A stretch of DNA of 32,411 bases from Pseudomonadota bacterium (lineage in GTDB: Bacteria > Desulfobacterota > Desulfarculia > Desulfarculales > Desulfarculaceae): the NCBI GenBank assembly GCA_018819925.1, contig JAHJPG010000015.1:1-32411 (forward strand), read 5' to 3'. Positions 1 to 7,813 of this stretch are shown here, in pieces. Both the position numbers and the translations under genes were made by a program. Each line of letters begins with the position of its first letter. Position 1 is the stretch's first letter. Under the pieces are notes generated by a model. The model searched no databases, was not told the DNA's origin, and saw only the letters and a program-made list of their open reading frames with translations.

Positions 1-669
1 CAAGATGCGATAAAAATTAAGAATGATATTTCTTTGAGACTTATAAGGCTGGAAAGAATTTTTAAGATACAAAATAAAACCCTTAATAAATTTACTGGTG
101 TTGGCTTTCTTGTCTCTACGTTAAGGCTAGAGCTAATAAAACAAGCCTATACGATCCTGCCGTCCAGCCCTTCCATTAACTTCAATGTTAGCCGGTTGCC
201 CCCCAATGTTTTAAGTAAAGTTATGCATTTTCAAGATTTACAAAAAATCCTAAACATCTGCTTAACCTCGGCGGCTAGTGACCCACTGGAATCTACAAAA
301 GGAATACTTGGCTACTTGAGCAGCCAAGGCAAGCTTACCAAAGAAATCGAAATTATGTGCTTCGATTTCATGAATATTACTTCCCTTACTGCTCAACAAA
401 CAATTTTATTGTTAAATGCAAATTGTATTTGTGCATCCCTTGATGCATTGATCGCATTAGATGGCATTATAAAGGGCCCTGCTGGTCAATTGCGTGGGTT
501 AGAAACAAAACGAAAACACTATGAAAAACTTATGCAAAACCTTCAAAAAAATGCAGAGGACATGTCTGAAGAACTGTTTAAAAGACTATCTACATTACTA
601 AATGAGTATTTTAAAATAGTAGAAAAACTTATGCCCACCTACCTACAAGAGCGCCTAAAACATAAATAG
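1..669 (+). CDS. Hypothetical protein, 5' end outside window
   Basis: The frame is open from the first base of the window and ends with TAG at 667-669. A TTG at 34 could start a 211-residue protein, but no ribosome site precedes it and the frame continues upstream, so I treat the gene as partial. The visible product is largely helical, rich in Leu, Ile, Asn and Lys, with a Lys/Glu-rich C-terminal stretch that could be a coiled coil. No enzyme motif, signal peptide or membrane segment is evident. The DNA is strikingly AT-rich beside the GC-rich genes that follow, which points to acquired DNA. I do not recognise the family; an accessory or defence-type helper is possible but unsupported. Confidence 0.6.
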   Translation, partial: QDAIKIKNDISLRLIRLERIFKIQNKTLNKFTGVGFLVSTLRLELIKQAYTILPSSPSINFNVSRLPPNVLSKVMHFQDLQKILNICLTSAASDPLESTKGILGYLSSQGKLTKEIEIMCFDFMNITSLTAQQTILLLNANCICASLDALIALDGIIKGPAGQLRGLETKRKHYEKLMQNLQKNAEDMSEELFKRLSTLLNEYFKIVEKLMPTYLQERLKHK

Positions 670-747
670 GTTTTTACACCGAGTGGGATAAATTCACGGA
701 GCGCTATTTCGAGGAATAGCCCCCTACCCCTTGCCGAGAGGATCGCC

Positions 748-1371
748 TTGAGCCCACACCCGCGAGACAACTCCTCCACCGCGCAAATGGAAGCATTGCG
801 CCTCAAGGCCCTGAACCTGGGCGCGGACAAGGCCGCCGTCATCGACACCAGCGCCATCTCCGTATCCGAGGCGGTGGCCTTCAAGTGCCAAGTGCCCCGC
901 TGCCCCAACTACGCCTCCTGCGCCAACTGCCCGCCCCACGCGCCCACGCCCGAAGAGTTCCGGCGGGTGCTCAATAGCTTCAGCAAAGCCATCCTATTCA
1001 ACAAGCGCTTCACCCCCGAGGTGATGTTGAGCCCTGAAGAAGATGCCGCCCGGACCGAGGCCTTTCGCTCCATATTCGAGCTGGCCGCCAAGCTGGAGTC
1101 GGCCGCCTTTTACGCCGGACACTACCTGTCCTTCGGCCTGGCCGCCGGTTCCTGCCGCAATGTGTTATGCCACGAACAGAAGGCATGCGCGGTGCTGGAG
1201 GGCAAGGCCTGCCTGTTCCCCGCCCTGGCCCGGCCCTCCATGGAGGCGGTGGGCATTGATGTTTTTCAACTCGCCGCCCTGGCCGGTTGGGACATGCAGC
1301 CCTTGGGCCGTGAGGCAAAGGCCGACAAGGTTGACGACTCCTCGCTCACCGGGCTCGTGGTGGTGGGGTGA
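748..1371 (+). CDS. DUF2284-like cysteine-rich metal-binding protein
   Basis: A 207-residue soluble protein. Cysteines C47, C52, C58 and C61 (pattern C-x4-C-x5-C-x2-C followed by PPHAPTP) and a second set at C136, C141, C147 and C155 match the DUF2284 type of predicted metal-binding proteins, which probably hold an iron-sulfur cluster or zinc. The biochemical role of the family is not established. The TTG at 748 is taken as start because a GAGAGG ribosome site lies just upstream; ATG at 787 is an alternative. The gene is GC-rich like the core genes, stands alone on this strand, and converges on iorBA. These proteins are common in anaerobes. Confidence 0.75.
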   Translation: MSPHPRDNSSTAQMEALRLKALNLGADKAAVIDTSAISVSEAVAFKCQVPRCPNYASCANCPPHAPTPEEFRRVLNSFSKAILFNKRFTPEVMLSPEEDAARTEAFRSIFELAAKLESAAFYAGHYLSFGLAAGSCRNVLCHEQKACAVLEGKACLFPALARPSMEAVGIDVFQLAALAGWDMQPLGREAKADKVDDSSLTGLVVVG

Positions 1372-1406
1372 GCGGTCATCCCTTCCCTTTCCATCCAGCA
1401 ATAGCC

Positions 1407-1452
1407 GTCATCACGAGGAGCATCTTAGAAAAGATGCGACGTGGTGATCTTC
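1407..1452 (+). repeat. Dispersed palindromic repeat unit 1 (GTCATxxCGAGGAGC type)
   Basis: The unit starts GTCATCACGAGGAGC and ends GCGACGTGGTGATCTT, with an inner hairpin (CATCTTagaaAAGATG). Start and end resemble the GTCATTGCGAGG...GTGGCAATCT intergenic repeats seen in many Desulfobacterota genomes. It is the first of three related units in the gene-free stretch 1372-1836. Confidence 0.6.
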
Positions 1453-1533
1453 GTTTTCCCCCAGATGGGAGGGGTCGCGGCGTGAGGGGCGGTTGGGTCG
1501 TGTCTGGTGAGCGCAGGCATGACAAGGGAAAGG

Positions 1534-1610
1534 GAAGATTGTCACGGCCGGGCAGACCGGAAGGCCTGGTTCCCTCACGCGCTGGCCTCTGCCCGGCCTC
1601 GCAATGACGG
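1534..1610 (-). repeat. Dispersed palindromic repeat unit 2, inverted
   Basis: Read on the minus strand it begins GCCGTCATTGCGAGGCCGGG and ends CCCGGCCGTGACAATCTTC, the best-preserved of the three copies. Its centre forms a hairpin: GCCGGGCAGA near one end pairs with TCTGCCCGGC near the other. Orientation is opposite to units 1 and 3. Confidence 0.65.
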
Positions 1611-1718
1611 CTATTGGTCGAATGGAAAATTGGAGGAGCCGCTGGATTGCGAGGTCGAGAGGCGGGACGGGGCCGCCTGGCCATGTAGGGGATAAACCCT
1701 TCTCCTACACTGCCTGCC

Positions 1719-1757
1719 GGTGCGAGGAGCGGCCCCTGACGCGGCGAAGCAATCTCT
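1719..1757 (+). repeat. Dispersed palindromic repeat unit 3
   Basis: A shorter, more degenerate unit with GTGCGAGGAGCGG at its start and GCGGCGAAGCAATCTC at its end. Apart from these units and the iorB terminator I see nothing gene-like in 1372-1836; the short open frames there overlap the repeats and lack ribosome sites. Confidence 0.5.
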
Positions 1758-1784
1758 GCTGCCACCCCACTCGGTTGCACCCAA

Positions 1785-1817
1785 CAAAAAGAGGGAGCCC
1801 CCGAAAGGGCTCCCTCT
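1785..1817 (-). terminator. Rho-independent terminator of iorAB
   Basis: On the minus strand AGAGGGAGCCC, a 6-base loop (TTTCGG) and GGGCTCCCTCT form an 11-bp perfect stem followed by a T run. It begins about 20 bases beyond the iorB stop codon, so it ends the iorA-iorB transcript. Confidence 0.9.
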
Positions 1818-1836
1818 CTGCTTTGTCTAGTCGGCC

Positions 1837-2424
1837 CTAGGCCGCAGCCTTGAAGCCCAGATCAAAGGCCTGGACGTTGGACGCGGCAAAGCGCTTTTTG
1901 GTCTGGGAGCGGATGATCTTCTTCATGGTCTTGACGTCGATGGGAAGCTCGACCGCGCCGAACAGCGCGCCCAGCATGACCATGTTCAGGCTCAACGGGT
2001 TCTTGGCCTCTTCGGCCAAGCTCTGGCCGTCGAAGGCGATGACCTTGCCCAGCTTGCTCCTCAAAAAGGCCACCGAGTCCTCGGGCTTGGGGTACGCCGC
2101 CGCGCCGATGGCCACGGTAAAGGGCGGTGAGGGCCGGGTGTTGGTGATGAGCAGGGTGTCCTTGTTGGCCTTGTTGAGAATGCGCAGGGCCTCCACCGGC
2201 TCGAAGCAGACCACCACGTCGGCTTCGGCATTGGACACGATGGGGCTGGTGGCGTCGCCCAGGATCACCGCCGACTCCACCACGCCGCCGCGCTGGGCCA
2301 TGCCGTGGATCTCGCTGACCACCACGTGCTGGCCCGCCGCCAGAGCCGCCTGGCCAAGAAGGTTGCTGGCCAAGAGGTTACCCTGGCCGCCCACGCCCAC
2401 GAAAACTATGCGTTGGGTGCTCAT
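1837..2424 (-). CDS. iorB: Indolepyruvate:ferredoxin oxidoreductase, beta subunit
   Basis: The 195-residue gamma-type subunit of the thiamine-dependent 2-oxoacid:ferredoxin oxidoreductase family. With IorA it oxidatively decarboxylates aryl pyruvates made by transamination of aromatic amino acids to aryl-acetyl-CoA, reducing ferredoxin in the cytoplasm. It shows the N-terminal GVGGQGNLLAS loop and the EIHGMAQRGG motif typical of this subunit, and its length is usual for IorB. The start is certain: AGGAGG lies six bases before ATG and overlaps the iorA stop codon, so the two are translationally coupled. Reduced ferredoxin from this reaction is the natural electron donor for the Rnf complex encoded nearby. 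Confidence 0.93.
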   Translation of the reverse strand: MSTQRIVFVGVGGQGNLLASNLLGQAALAAGQHVVVSEIHGMAQRGGVVESAVILGDATSPIVSNAEADVVVCFEPVEALRILNKANKDTLLITNTRPSPPFTVAIGAAAYPKPEDSVAFLRSKLGKVIAFDGQSLAEEAKNPLSLNMVMLGALFGAVELPIDVKTMKKIIRSQTKKRFAASNVQAFDLGFKAAA

Positions 2425-2434
2425 GATTTCCTCC

Positions 2435-4339
2435 TTAACCCTCGGCCTTCACCGGCAGGATTGCGTTTTCAGGACAAATTTGGGCGCACAGGGCGCAGCC
2501 GATGCACTGCAAGGGGTTGATCCTGGCCTGGCCGTTCTCCACGAACATGGCCGGACAGGCAACCTTTTTGATGCAGTCCAGGTGACCCTTGCACTTGTCC
2601 TCGACCACCTGGAAGACCCGCTTGGTGAGCGGAGCCACCCGGCGGGCGAACAGGGGGCAAAGCTCCTGGCTGATGACCACGCTGACCCCTTCAAAGGCGA
2701 TGGCCTCTTCAATGGCCTTTTTGGCGGAGCGCACCTTGAAGGGCTTGATGGTGGTGACATGCTGCACCCCCAGGCCGCGGATCAGGGGCTCCAAGGGGAT
2801 GTGGGTGGTGCTGTCGCCGATAGACTCGGTGTTCACCCCGGGGTGGGGCTGATGGCCGGTCATGGCCGTGGTGCCGTTGTCCAAAATCACCAGGGTGAAG
2901 TTGTGGTTGTTGTGCACCGCGTTGGCCAGGCCGGTGATGCCGCTGTGGAAGAAGGTGCTGTCGCCGATGAAGCTGACCACCTTCTGACCCGTAGCCCGGG
3001 AGATGCCCCCGGAGCTGGATACCGAAGAGCCCATGCAGATCAGGAAGTCCGCCGCCTTGATGGGCGGCAACACGCCCAGGGTGTAACAGCCTATGTCCGT
3101 GGGGTAGATGGTCTCGTCGCCCGCCACTTCCTTCACCGCGAAGTAGGTGGCCCGGTGGGGGCAGCCGGGGCAGAGGTTCGGCGGCCGGCCGGGAGGGGTG
3201 GGCATGCCGGCCAAGTTCAGCTCGGCGGTGTCCTTGTGTTTGATGCCAAAGTACTTGGCAATGGTCTGGCGCACCAGGCGGGGAGTGTACTCAAAGGCCC
3301 GGCTGAAAAAGGCGGGGGGCTCGATGTCCACGCTCTTGGCGGGAACCTTGCCAGCCACCTTGCCCGCGATCTCCACCGCGATGCCCTTTTCCTGGGCCAG
3401 GGCCCGCACGGCCTCTTCCAGGATGGGCTCCAACTCCTCCACCACCAGCACCTTGTCCACGCCTTTTAAGAAGCTGGCGATCTTTTTCTCGGGAAGGGGA
3501 TAGGTGAAGCCCAGTTTGAGCACCTTGATCTTGCTCTTGGCCCCCAGGTCCGCCACTGCGTCCATTACGTAGTTGGTCGCCACTCCGCTGGTGATCACCC
3601 CCAGCTTGCCCTTGCCGACCACCTTGTTGTAGGGGCTTTTTTCGCTGATGGCCTGGGCCTGGTTGTAGATACCCAGCAGGCGCAGGTGCAGGTTGCGGCT
3701 CACCGCGGGCACGGTGACGAACTGCATGGGGTTTTTAACGAACTTGCTGGTCTGCTTCACCTTGCCCAGTTTGACGAAGGGCACCGCTTCCCGGGCATGG
3801 TTCACTCGGGTGGTGGTCCTGATCATCACCGGGCTACCCAATTCCTCACTGAGATCGAAGCAGTAGGTGGTCATCTCCTTGGCCTCGGCCGGGCCGGTGG
3901 GCTCCAGCATGGGCAGACCGCTGAGGCGCGCGTAGTAGCGGTTGTCCTGCTCGTTCTGGCTGGAGAACAGGGAGGGGTCGTCGGCGGTGAGAATCACCAT
4001 GCCCGCGCGGACCCCCACGTAGGCCAGGGTCATCAGGGGATCGGCGGCCACGTTGACCCCGACGTGTTTCATGGTGCATAGGGTGCGAACCCCGCTGGCC
4101 GCCGCCCCGGCGGCGCATTCCAGGGCAACCTTCTCATTGGTGGAGTATTCGAAATAATACTTCACCTTGTCCGGGAACTGCTTCCTGAGGCGGTATAAAG
4201 TGTCTGGCACCTCCGAGGACGGCGTGCCCGGGTAACAGGTGGCAAAGGCCATGCCTGCCTCCAGGGCTCCGCGCACGATGGCCTCGTTTCCCAAGAGCAG
4301 GTGCTCTTTACCGCCTGAAGGAGTCAGCAGTACATCCAT
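2435..4339 (-). CDS. iorA: Indolepyruvate:ferredoxin oxidoreductase, alpha subunit
   Basis: The 634-residue catalytic subunit of arylpyruvate:ferredoxin oxidoreductase. In order it has a pyrimidine-binding domain (ATCYPGTPSSEVP near the N-terminus), a central transketolase-C-like domain, a thiamine diphosphate domain with a GDSTFFHSG...N Mg/TPP motif, a PGCPH cysteine motif just before that domain, and a C-terminal ferredoxin domain with CIGCALCAQICP. Length and order match known IorA. ATG at 4339 (minus strand) follows GGAG. It is the first gene of an iorA-iorB pair 10 bases apart. The physiological role could be aromatic amino acid fermentation or, in reverse, reductive synthesis from aryl acids; sequence alone cannot decide. 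Confidence 0.95.
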   Translation of the reverse strand: MDVLLTPSGGKEHLLLGNEAIVRGALEAGMAFATCYPGTPSSEVPDTLYRLRKQFPDKVKYYFEYSTNEKVALECAAGAAASGVRTLCTMKHVGVNVAADPLMTLAYVGVRAGMVILTADDPSLFSSQNEQDNRYYARLSGLPMLEPTGPAEAKEMTTYCFDLSEELGSPVMIRTTTRVNHAREAVPFVKLGKVKQTSKFVKNPMQFVTVPAVSRNLHLRLLGIYNQAQAISEKSPYNKVVGKGKLGVITSGVATNYVMDAVADLGAKSKIKVLKLGFTYPLPEKKIASFLKGVDKVLVVEELEPILEEAVRALAQEKGIAVEIAGKVAGKVPAKSVDIEPPAFFSRAFEYTPRLVRQTIAKYFGIKHKDTAELNLAGMPTPPGRPPNLCPGCPHRATYFAVKEVAGDETIYPTDIGCYTLGVLPPIKAADFLICMGSSVSSSGGISRATGQKVVSFIGDSTFFHSGITGLANAVHNNHNFTLVILDNGTTAMTGHQPHPGVNTESIGDSTTHIPLEPLIRGLGVQHVTTIKPFKVRSAKKAIEEAIAFEGVSVVISQELCPLFARRVAPLTKRVFQVVEDKCKGHLDCIKKVACPAMFVENGQARINPLQCIGCALCAQICPENAILPVKAEG

Positions 4340-4383
4340 GCTTCCACTCTCCGGCCAATATTGTTGATTGTTTTCCCTCGCCC

Positions 4384-4423
4384 ACCGTCGGAGCCCGCCG
4401 AGGGGCGTACCCCCTGACGACGG
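4384..4423 (-). other. Possible stem-loop in the iorA leader
   Basis: On the minus strand CCGTCG, TC, AGGGG, a short loop, CCCCT, a bulge and CGACGG can pair into an interrupted hairpin between the iorA start and any upstream promoter. It has no clear T run. It may be a leader structure or chance GC-rich pairing. Confidence 0.25.
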
Positions 4424-4577
4424 ACGACTTTGACGGCCCGGCGCCTTACAGTTACAAATTAGCTACAAAGTAACTATCGTGAATTTAGTCGTACATTGTA
4501 TTTGATGTCAAGGATAAAAGCGTTTTTCTACAGCAAAATACCCGCATGGAAAGCCTAGTATGGCTGACCGGCGGAGG

Positions 4578-4592
4578 CTAGGCGATGCCTAG
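4578..4592. promoter_or_regulatory. Perfect CTAGGC-GAT-GCCTAG palindrome before the signalling genes
   Basis: A 6-base inverted repeat with a 3-base spacer, with a further GCCTAG half-site at 4553-4558. It lies seven bases before the best -35 box of the response-regulator gene, a position typical of an activator site. The 335-base gap 4340-4674 otherwise holds the iorA leader and this promoter region. Confidence 0.4.
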
Positions 4593-4598
4593 TTGGCA

Positions 4599-4627
4599 TT
4601 GACTTCTAATACGCTCTGGTTTAAGGT
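4599..4627 (+). promoter_or_regulatory. Candidate sigma-70 promoter of the response-regulator gene
   Basis: TTGACT at 4599-4604, a 17-base spacer and TAAGGT at 4622-4627. The -35 box is good and the -10 box poor, which would suit an activated promoter. Confidence 0.35.
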
Positions 4628-4674
4628 CAAAATCAATTCCCACCCTCTTACATCACTCTCAGCCAGGTGTAAAA

Positions 4675-5067
4675 ATGGCTAAAATCCTTATTATCGACGA
4701 TGACGACGATTTCCGCGCCGCCACTTCCGCCATCTTGGAGTCGGCGGGGCACATGGTGCTGATCGCACACGACGGCAAGGCTGGCCTGGAGATGGTGAAG
4801 GCCGAAGATCCTGACTTGATCGTCCTGGACATCATGATGGATTCCATCTACGAGGGCTTCTCGGTCATAACCACCTTGCGGGCAACTCCGGAGTATATGG
4901 ACTTCCGCGATATCCCGGTGTTGATGTGTTCCGCGGTTAAGCAGATCACCGGCGAGCGTTTTGACATTCCGGCTGAAGCGCGTATCGCCCAAGGCGACGA
5001 CTTCCTGGATAAGCCTTTTACTTCCGAGGCGTTGTTTAACAAAGTTAATAAATTACTTCAAGCCTAG
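4675..5067 (+). CDS. Single-domain response regulator (CheY-like receiver)
   Basis: A 130-residue stand-alone receiver domain with no output domain. It has the acidic pocket (IIDDDDDF, residues 6-13), phospho-acceptor D52 in LIVLDIMMD, S86 as the switch Ser/Thr, and K113 in LDKPF. A loop of about 20 residues between the D52 strand and the next conserved segment is longer than in CheY and is typical of a receiver subgroup paired with hybrid kinases. ATG at 4675 has a modest CAGGTG site. The gene is followed 11 bases later by a receiver-histidine kinase and probably forms one operon with it, acting as phospho-relay partner. The signal sensed is not evident. Confidence 0.88.
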   Translation: MAKILIIDDDDDFRAATSAILESAGHMVLIAHDGKAGLEMVKAEDPDLIVLDIMMDSIYEGFSVITTLRATPEYMDFRDIPVLMCSAVKQITGERFDIPAEARIAQGDDFLDKPFTSEALFNKVNKLLQA

Positions 5068-5078
5068 GCGAGGATGGC

Positions 5079-6200
5079 ATGAGCCCTCACCGCCTCGAGC
5101 CCCGCCTCGAGCCGCACATCCTGTGCATCGATGACGACCCAGTTGCACGCGAGTCGGCCCAACTGCTTCTAAACCGTTGGGGCTACCGGGTCAGTTTGGC
5201 CGATTGCGGCGAGGCGGGTCTCGAAGCCATCGCCACGGCCCCTCCGGATCTGGTCTTGGTGGACCTGCAGATGCCGGGCATTGACGGCATCGAGGTGCTG
5301 GAGTGGGTGCGTCAAAACCACCCGTCCATAATCTGCGTGATGGTCACCGGGCACGCCACCCTGCAAAAGGCGGTGGAGGCCATGAAGGAAGGGGCTTACG
5401 ACTTTTTGGCCAAGCCCTTTTCTCCAGACGAGCTGAAACTGACCGTGGAACGCGGCCTGGAGCGGCGTAGGCTCGTCCTGGAGGCCGAGAGACTGCGCTC
5501 CGAAAAAGCTATAATGCAGGCCAACTTCGTCACCCTGGTTTCCCACCAGATGCGCTCCCCCTTGGCGGCGGTGCGCCAGCTTTTGGAGGTGCCGGTCAGC
5601 CAAGCGCTGGGGCCGGTGCCCGAAGCCTACCAAGGATTCATCAAAAGAGCGGCGGACCGCCTGGACTTGTTGGCCCGCACCCTCAACGCCTGGCTGGCCA
5701 TGAGCCGTTTGGACCAGGAAGGCATCTACAGCCGCATGACCACCGCGGAGATGGGCGCCCTGCTAGAGGACTTGGTCGAGCGGGCCGAGGCCGACGTGAC
5801 CGCGGCGGGCCAGACTCTCAAGGTTGAGATCATCGACGGTCAGAGCCTGCTGGAGGTGGACCGGGAGAGCCTGTTGGAGGCCCTGTACAACATCGTGAGC
5901 AACTCGGTGAAATACAACCGGCCTCAAGGGCTAGTCACCATTCGAGCCTGCAAAAGCCCTGACGGCGTGGAGTTGTCCATCAGCGACCAGGGTCCCGGTG
6001 TGTCCGCCCAGGAAGCCGAGTACATTTTCGATGAGTTTTACCGTTCTCGCCGCCGCGACATAAAGGACAAACCCGGCACCGGGCTGGGGCTGGCCATCTC
6101 CCGCAAGGTGGTCCGGGCCCACGGCGGGGAGATAAAAGTCACCTCCGGGCCTGGAGAAGGGGCCACCTTCACAGTGAGTCTGCCCTGTCTGGAAGGCTAA
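5079..6200 (+). CDS. Receiver-histidine kinase (REC-HisKA-HATPase_c)
   Basis: A 373-residue cytoplasmic protein without membrane segments. The N-terminal receiver has D62 (LVDLQMPG) and K112 (AKPF). A coiled helix leads to the dimerisation/phosphotransfer domain with H156 in LVSHQMRSPL. The ATP-binding domain follows, with N277 (YNIVSNSVKYN), DQGPG at 304-308 and GTGLGLA at 334-340. All catalytic residues are present. A kinase with its input replaced by a receiver is driven by another kinase or modulates a relay, so the adjacent single receiver is a likely partner. ATG at 5079 has GAGG five bases upstream. No DNA-binding output lies nearby, so the target is unknown. Confidence 0.92.
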   Translation: MSPHRLEPRLEPHILCIDDDPVARESAQLLLNRWGYRVSLADCGEAGLEAIATAPPDLVLVDLQMPGIDGIEVLEWVRQNHPSIICVMVTGHATLQKAVEAMKEGAYDFLAKPFSPDELKLTVERGLERRRLVLEAERLRSEKAIMQANFVTLVSHQMRSPLAAVRQLLEVPVSQALGPVPEAYQGFIKRAADRLDLLARTLNAWLAMSRLDQEGIYSRMTTAEMGALLEDLVERAEADVTAAGQTLKVEIIDGQSLLEVDRESLLEALYNIVSNSVKYNRPQGLVTIRACKSPDGVELSISDQGPGVSAQEAEYIFDEFYRSRRRDIKDKPGTGLGLAISRKVVRAHGGEIKVTSGPGEGATFTVSLPCLEG

Positions 6201-6214
6201 CGTACCGGTATTGG

Positions 6215-6243
6215 TTGACATGGCCGCCATCTATGCATAATAT
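6215..6243 (+). promoter_or_regulatory. Promoter of the rnf operon
   Basis: A perfect TTGACA at 6215-6220, a 17-base spacer and TAATAT at 6238-6243. The leader of about 200 bases before rnfC is GC-rich near its start and contains a short GCCGCaaGCGGC hairpin near 6400, but I recognise no riboswitch in it. Confidence 0.65.
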
Positions 6244-6451
6244 TTGGGCCCGGGTGGCGGGCTCATGGGCCCGCGCAGGGGGAAAACGCCAACTGGTTGT
6301 ATTTCCCATATAAATGCTCGGCCTTGATCGGCGAGGCTACGCCACGGCCGGATAATTTTTAGCCCACCTTGTGGCTTTATTCACGAAAGGCAACCATCAG
6401 CCGCAAGCGGCTTGTATAGCATCTGAGCGCCTGAACTGGAGTTCGTTGGTG

Positions 6452-7813
6452 ATGAAACTTTCAAATTGGTTTAAAGGCATAAGCCTTCCCCGCCCGCCAG
6501 CGGCGGCTCCGCCGGTAGGTTTGCCGGCCCCGGAAAAGGTCTATCTGCCCCTGCGCCAGCATCGGGGGGCGGTGGCCGAACCAAAGGTCGAGCCGGGACA
6601 GAGAGTGGCCCTGGGCCAAGTGGTGGGCGCCTCGGAGGAGTTCGAGTCGGCCGCCGTGCAGGCCACGGTCAGTGGCGTGGTGGAGGCCATCGTCGACACC
6701 GTGGACCCGGCCGGGGAAAAAGTACCCACCGTGGTCATCCAAAACGATGGAGCGGACGCCTGGGCCGACGAGTTGGCCGGTGCAGCCATCCTGGAAGACC
6801 CCGCCGCGGTAAAGGCCACCCGCCCCAGCCACCTGCTTAGGCGGCTGCGCGAGGCGGGCCTGGTGCGGGCCCAGGTGCAGGGACGCCCTCTGCACGTGGA
6901 CCTAAGCCCGCCCATGGCGCCCCAATCCTATCTCTATATGACCGGCATACCGGTGGTGCGGCCTATCGACACCCTGATCATAAGGGCAGTGGACGTCGAC
7001 CCGCCGGTTTGTCCCAACCAATCCTGCATGGGCGAGGCTTCCCAAGATTTGGCCGTGGGCGTGGCCGCCCTGGCTCGCATCAGTGGAGCCAAGCGGGTCA
7101 TCCTGGCCCTGCCCTCTGGAGTGGATGCCGCTGGAATCGCGGCCATTGCCGCGCAATATGAGTGGGAGGTCGCCTCGGTGAGCCAGAGGGCCTACCCCTT
7201 TGCCAGCGACAACCTTCTGGTGCAGTCGCTCACCGGCCGCGAGGTGCATACACCCTACGGCGAGCCCCGGGACGTGGGCGTGCTCTTGGAGCCTCTGATC
7301 AGCGCCTTGGACGTTGGCCGGGTGCTATCCAGTGGCCGTCCGGTCATCGATCGGGTATTCAGCGTGGCCGGCGAGGTCAAGAATCCCCAAACCTTCCGGG
7401 TCCGACTGGGCACCCCCATCAGCCAAGTGCTGGATGCGGCCGGCGGCGGCCCCTCCCGCCCGGGCAAGATAATCGTTGGCGGGCCCATGATGGGCCTGGC
7501 CATATTCGACCCCGCCACCCCAGTGACCAGGGAAACCGTGGGCGTGTTCGTTCAGAGCGCGGCCTCGGTGGTTGCCTACGCCGACCATCCCTGCATCCAC
7601 TGTGGACGTTGCGTGGCGGTGTGTCCGGTGAACCTCATACCTTCGGATTTGGGCAAGCTCTGCGAGTTCCGCATGTACGAGGACGCGGCCGAGATGAACT
7701 TGATGAACTGCATCGAGTGCGGCTGCTGCGCCTACGTATGTCCGGCCAGGCGCCCCATGGTCCACTTCCTGCGTCATGGTAAGAGCGAAGTTCTGGCCGG
7801 GAGGATGGAGTGA
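6452..7813 (+). CDS. rnfC: Rnf electron transport complex subunit RnfC
   Basis: The peripheral NADH-side subunit of the ferredoxin:NAD+ oxidoreductase (Rnf), 453 residues. It has a glycine-rich flavin/NAD region resembling NuoF, and near the C-terminus two CxxCxxC...CP ferredoxin motifs (CIHCGRCVAVCP from about 381, CIECGCCAYVCP from about 420). It is soluble and docks on the membrane subunits. ATG at 6452 is preferred over an in-frame codon at 6371, because the usual RnfC N-terminus (a short leader, then the LPLRQHRGA region) begins there and GGAG precedes it. First gene of rnfCDGEAB-apbE; its TGA overlaps the rnfD ATG. Confidence 0.96.
   Translation: MKLSNWFKGISLPRPPAAAPPVGLPAPEKVYLPLRQHRGAVAEPKVEPGQRVALGQVVGASEEFESAAVQATVSGVVEAIVDTVDPAGEKVPTVVIQNDGADAWADELAGAAILEDPAAVKATRPSHLLRRLREAGLVRAQVQGRPLHVDLSPPMAPQSYLYMTGIPVVRPIDTLIIRAVDVDPPVCPNQSCMGEASQDLAVGVAALARISGAKRVILALPSGVDAAGIAAIAAQYEWEVASVSQRAYPFASDNLLVQSLTGREVHTPYGEPRDVGVLLEPLISALDVGRVLSSGRPVIDRVFSVAGEVKNPQTFRVRLGTPISQVLDAAGGGPSRPGKIIVGGPMMGLAIFDPATPVTRETVGVFVQSAASVVAYADHPCIHCGRCVAVCPVNLIPSDLGKLCEFRMYEDAAEMNLMNCIECGCCAYVCPARRPMVHFLRHGKSEVLAGRME

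Noticed and set aside
1850-3469. 539-codon open frame on the plus strand opposite iorAB
   Set aside because: It lies entirely antisense to two well-supported genes in GC-rich DNA, lacks a ribosome site and gives a low-complexity product with no domain.
4384-4423. Terminator between iorA and the signalling genes
   Set aside because: The stem is interrupted and no T run follows on either strand; kept only as a low-confidence structure.
6244-6451. Riboswitch in the rnf leader
   Set aside because: GC-rich pairing exists, but none of the conserved cores of FMN or other common riboswitches is recognisable.
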